Shown: positions 61,353-64,000 of the stretch, one piece after another
Position numbering within the stretch: the first letter of the stretch is position 1
Layout: each line of letters starts with the position of its first letter
DNA from: Lingula anatina
Lineage: Eukaryota; Brachiopoda; Lingulata; Lingulida; Lingulidae
Reading direction: 5' to 3'
Length of the DNA: 64,000 nucleotides
Assembly: GCF_001039355.2 (NCBI RefSeq)
Contig: NW_019775474.1
Coordinates: forward strand, 135,325 to 199,324
The notes under the pieces: generated by a model
What the model saw: the letters and a program-made list of their open reading frames with translations, nothing else
Told to the model about the DNA's origin: nothing
Databases searched by the model: none
Program-made: the position numbers and the translations under genes

Positions 61353-64000
61353 AAAGTATATATGTATGGTTGACCATTATAATTTTTGTGATAGATCCTG
61401 GATGGGTTAGGCCTGGGACCTAATGGACCCCCAGTGCCACCCCCAGCAGAATTTGCTGTGGTGCCATATCCAGTAAAGAGACGTGCCCCAGGAGACACAG
61501 AGCCCAGCAGCCACTATGTCTTTGTTGCTGCATCTGCTGATGACCCGTAAGTATAACTTTAAATGCACTACTGAGACTATTCTTTCAAAGTTACCCTTTC
61601 AAATATTCATTAAAAATTACCAGCAAGACACTCAGTGACTTTCATACTTTTTCCAAAACTGGAGATGTAGATGTGATCAAGAATCATTTGAAGCATCTGT
61701 CCCCTATTTGATAATCAGTAAGTTACAAATGTAGTTTCATTAGGTGCTTGTTTGTAATAAAATCATAATTTTGAGTTATTGGTGCCTGTTTGGATCAGTA
61801 TGAAAAGCTCTGGTTTATGTCTATTTAACTACCACGCAGTGAATTTCCCCCCAAGGCCATTCATTTTCATCTTTCTATCATCTCCAGACATTTGCCATAA
61901 AGCACTGCCTTTTAGAAAACTGACTTCATTGTTATTTTGATAACTGATATTAGCTTTTAAGTTTAAAAAGATAAACTTTAAAAAGCACCACCTGACCATC
62001 ACCCAGATACCAAATTAATGTATTTTTATTCCTGTATTCCAGTAACATAGCCTCTGAGGAAAAACCCAAGGAGCCTGAGCCTGAGGAAGAGAAGTCAGTG
62101 ACCCCAGACAAGAGCAAGGAAGACCACACCACTCCCACCAAGAGCACCAAGGGCTCCAAGGCTGAAAAACTCAGGGCTGGGGCCGAGAGCCAGAAGGCAC
62201 AGAGAAAGACCAGTGCTGGGAAGAAGGGAGGAAGGAAGGGATCAACCAGTGGGGCTGCCTCACCCCCACCCGGGTCTGTGACCCCCATTATGGACGCTGA
62301 CCAAGCTAGGTAGGTTGAGGATTGGGCAGTATTGGGATATCCAGGGGAGGGACAAAAAATAATTTGTAGGTTATAATCATTGGCAATTTTAAGCATAGAA
62401 TAGGAAGCAAATCGCTTCAGGTAAAATAATTAGGAAGCAACATTTGTGACTGTTTATAAAGAAGACCAGATATTAGAGGCCAAAATTGATGCTCACTTTT
62501 AACTCTTATTCAGAATCTGTTATAATTTGTGTGAGACAGATTTTATGCACCAAAATAATAAAGATTACTACAATAACAGTGCATTAGTAGTTGAATTTTT
62601 GTATAACTGTCACATGGGTTCTTTATCATTGACATCTTACTTCTGTCATTTTGCTTTCTAGCACAATCGGAGATGGTGGGGATGCCAAGAACCCCAAGCT
62701 GGGCACTTTCCGCTGGGTCATCCCGGCCAATGGGGAGGTGACCATCAGGCTGAGGTTTTTATCAGAGGAACTGGGTCAGTTTGACCAGACGCTGAACTTT
62801 GAGATAGTAGGCACCCGCCGCAGATACCAGCTGTACTGCAGAGGGATCTGTGCCTTCCCTAATATCAGCAGAGAGCCAAGGTAGGGAGTTGGGTTTATTG
62901 ATAGGCTTTGTATGTAAAGTGAAAGGATGTAATTTTCAAAATTTCTACTCTGAGCTGGCTTGTGCAAATCTAAGCATAAAATTTTCAGATAAAAAAATTT
63001 AATATCTATGGATTTCATCATAGGTCTAGTTTATTTGGATTTAGACAAGCAGTTTTCTGATACCTTTAACACAATTAGCAAATAATAATTGAAATAGTCA
63101 TTTGAGAGCCATATGATAAAGATTTCCAAGGATATTTCGAGTTCGTATTATTTTTACTTTAACAGGATTGTGTTTCAACACCGCAAGAAGAACAAGAAGA
63201 GTGATGAAATAGTGTCAAAGAAATACATCCTCATGAATGAGGTGTTTGAGTTTGGACCTCTGCTTGTTGGAAAGCCAAGAGACAAGTAAGTAAAAGAGTG
63301 ACATAGAGATAGTTAAATTTGAATTGATAATTTGTTTCATCCATTTGTGTCGTGTGTAAGTACTGCAGCTTTGGTCTCTATGAACTGAAATATAAACACT
63401 TAAAAAGGTTTGAACTTATGTTGTAAAATTAAAAAATTAACACAATATAAATGTTTTTGTCATCTGTTATGCTTATTCATGTGCCTCCCTTTTTGTCTTA
63501 AATGTACTTGTATGTTCTCACAAGTTTATTGTACTTACAACAATTGTGTTTCATCACATTTATCACAATTACATGCTATCACATTTGTATTACATTTCAC
63601 TATTTTGTTTCCAGGATAAAAGAAGGCAAGTTCCCAGAGCACATGGAGAAGATGACCATCATGAACACCTCTCCGCTGGACGCTGACATTAGTTTCTGTT
63701 ACTATAATGACAGCAAGGCTGAGACCTTCCTCCTAGACCCTCCCACCATGTTGCTGAAACCTGGGGAGTCACAGGTAAAAACTGATTTTATTCATAATTT
63801 CCTGTGATATACTCTGTTCTTTGTTTTATTTATTTATTATTGATTAGACAGAGTATTTATGTAATAACTCAACATTGTTTTCAAGGTGAGAAAGGCACAG
63901 GCATTTGAATTCAGACATGCGGCTATGTATAGTATAAGCCAAGTGTAATTAGCATTTTATCTCAATATTTATTACAAAATCTACTATTGTTAATTACATG
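61353..64000. repeat. Third copy of the HYDIN exon 47-51 region
   Basis: Directly after the N at 61352 the sequence returns to intron 46 (AAAGTATATATGTATGGTTG) and follows 49862 to about 52490 colinearly to the window edge. Differences from the earlier copy are scattered substitutions and indels, for example an inserted stretch near 61600-61630 in intron 47. It is therefore a different haplotype from the identical pair around the N gap. Confidence 0.88.
61395..63774 (+). pseudogene. HYDIN: HYDIN exons 47-51, extra copy (probable alternative haplotype)
   Basis: Exons at 61395-61546, 62043-62309, 62662-62880, 63166-63285 and 63615-63774 have the same lengths (152, 267, 219, 120 and 160 bp), phases and open frames as the main copy. 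Substitutions in the coding parts are mostly silent. The block follows truncated exon 69 with no splice site between, so it cannot continue that reading frame in its native order. It is useful as a clean, gap-free version of exons 47 and 48. Confidence 0.8.

Overview
This is an animal nuclear genome window: AT-rich non-coding DNA, GT-AG introns mostly of 150-600 bp, microsatellites, MITE-like elements and three conserved eukaryotic genes. HYDIN, a motile-cilium protein, together with the compact introns suggests an invertebrate metazoan with ciliated cells. I cannot name the phylum from sequence alone; a lophotrochozoan or a basal deuterostome would fit.

Layout. (1) 1-8520: the 3' half of PRMT7 (+ strand) and a second, 5'-truncated copy of the same exons. 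(2) 7430-10604: intergenic DNA with a 158-bp hAT/P-type MITE carrying an 8-bp target duplication. (3) 10605-13484: a complete PRELID3/slowmo gene (- strand, six coding exons, 199 aa) with a 458-bp solo LTR in its first intron. (4) 13485-14493: a shared head-to-head promoter region. (5) 14494-61351: HYDIN (+ strand), 69 coding exons, about 4,200 codons. Every exon junction keeps one frame once the duplicated copies are ignored. The gene runs from the start codon through many ASH/MSP-type Ig-like repeats, an adenylate-kinase-like P-loop module (Walker A at residues 2124-2131, Walker B-like strand near D2336), a charged helical region and more ASH repeats. The last roughly 1,000 residues expected from vertebrate HYDIN are missing. 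(6) 61353-64000: a repeat copy of HYDIN exons 47-51.

The main structural signal is that all five undetermined positions (4517, 19311, 24995, 48821-49439, 61352) are flanked by duplicated sequence. Copies differ by scattered SNPs and indels in three cases and are identical over 1,297 bp in one. The HYDIN exon 12-20 duplication would break the reading frame. I read these as haplotype or overlap duplications left by the assembler rather than real tandem duplications. This matters for anyone predicting genes here.

Functionally, PRMT7 is a cytosolic/nuclear arginine methyltransferase, PRELID3 a mitochondrial intermembrane-space phospholipid transfer protein and HYDIN a central-pair protein of motile cilia. 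They are neighbours, not a pathway. I found no clear new biological system. The most interesting biology is a possible alternative last exon that would truncate HYDIN after its P-loop module, and several phase-preserving candidate cassette exons around that module.
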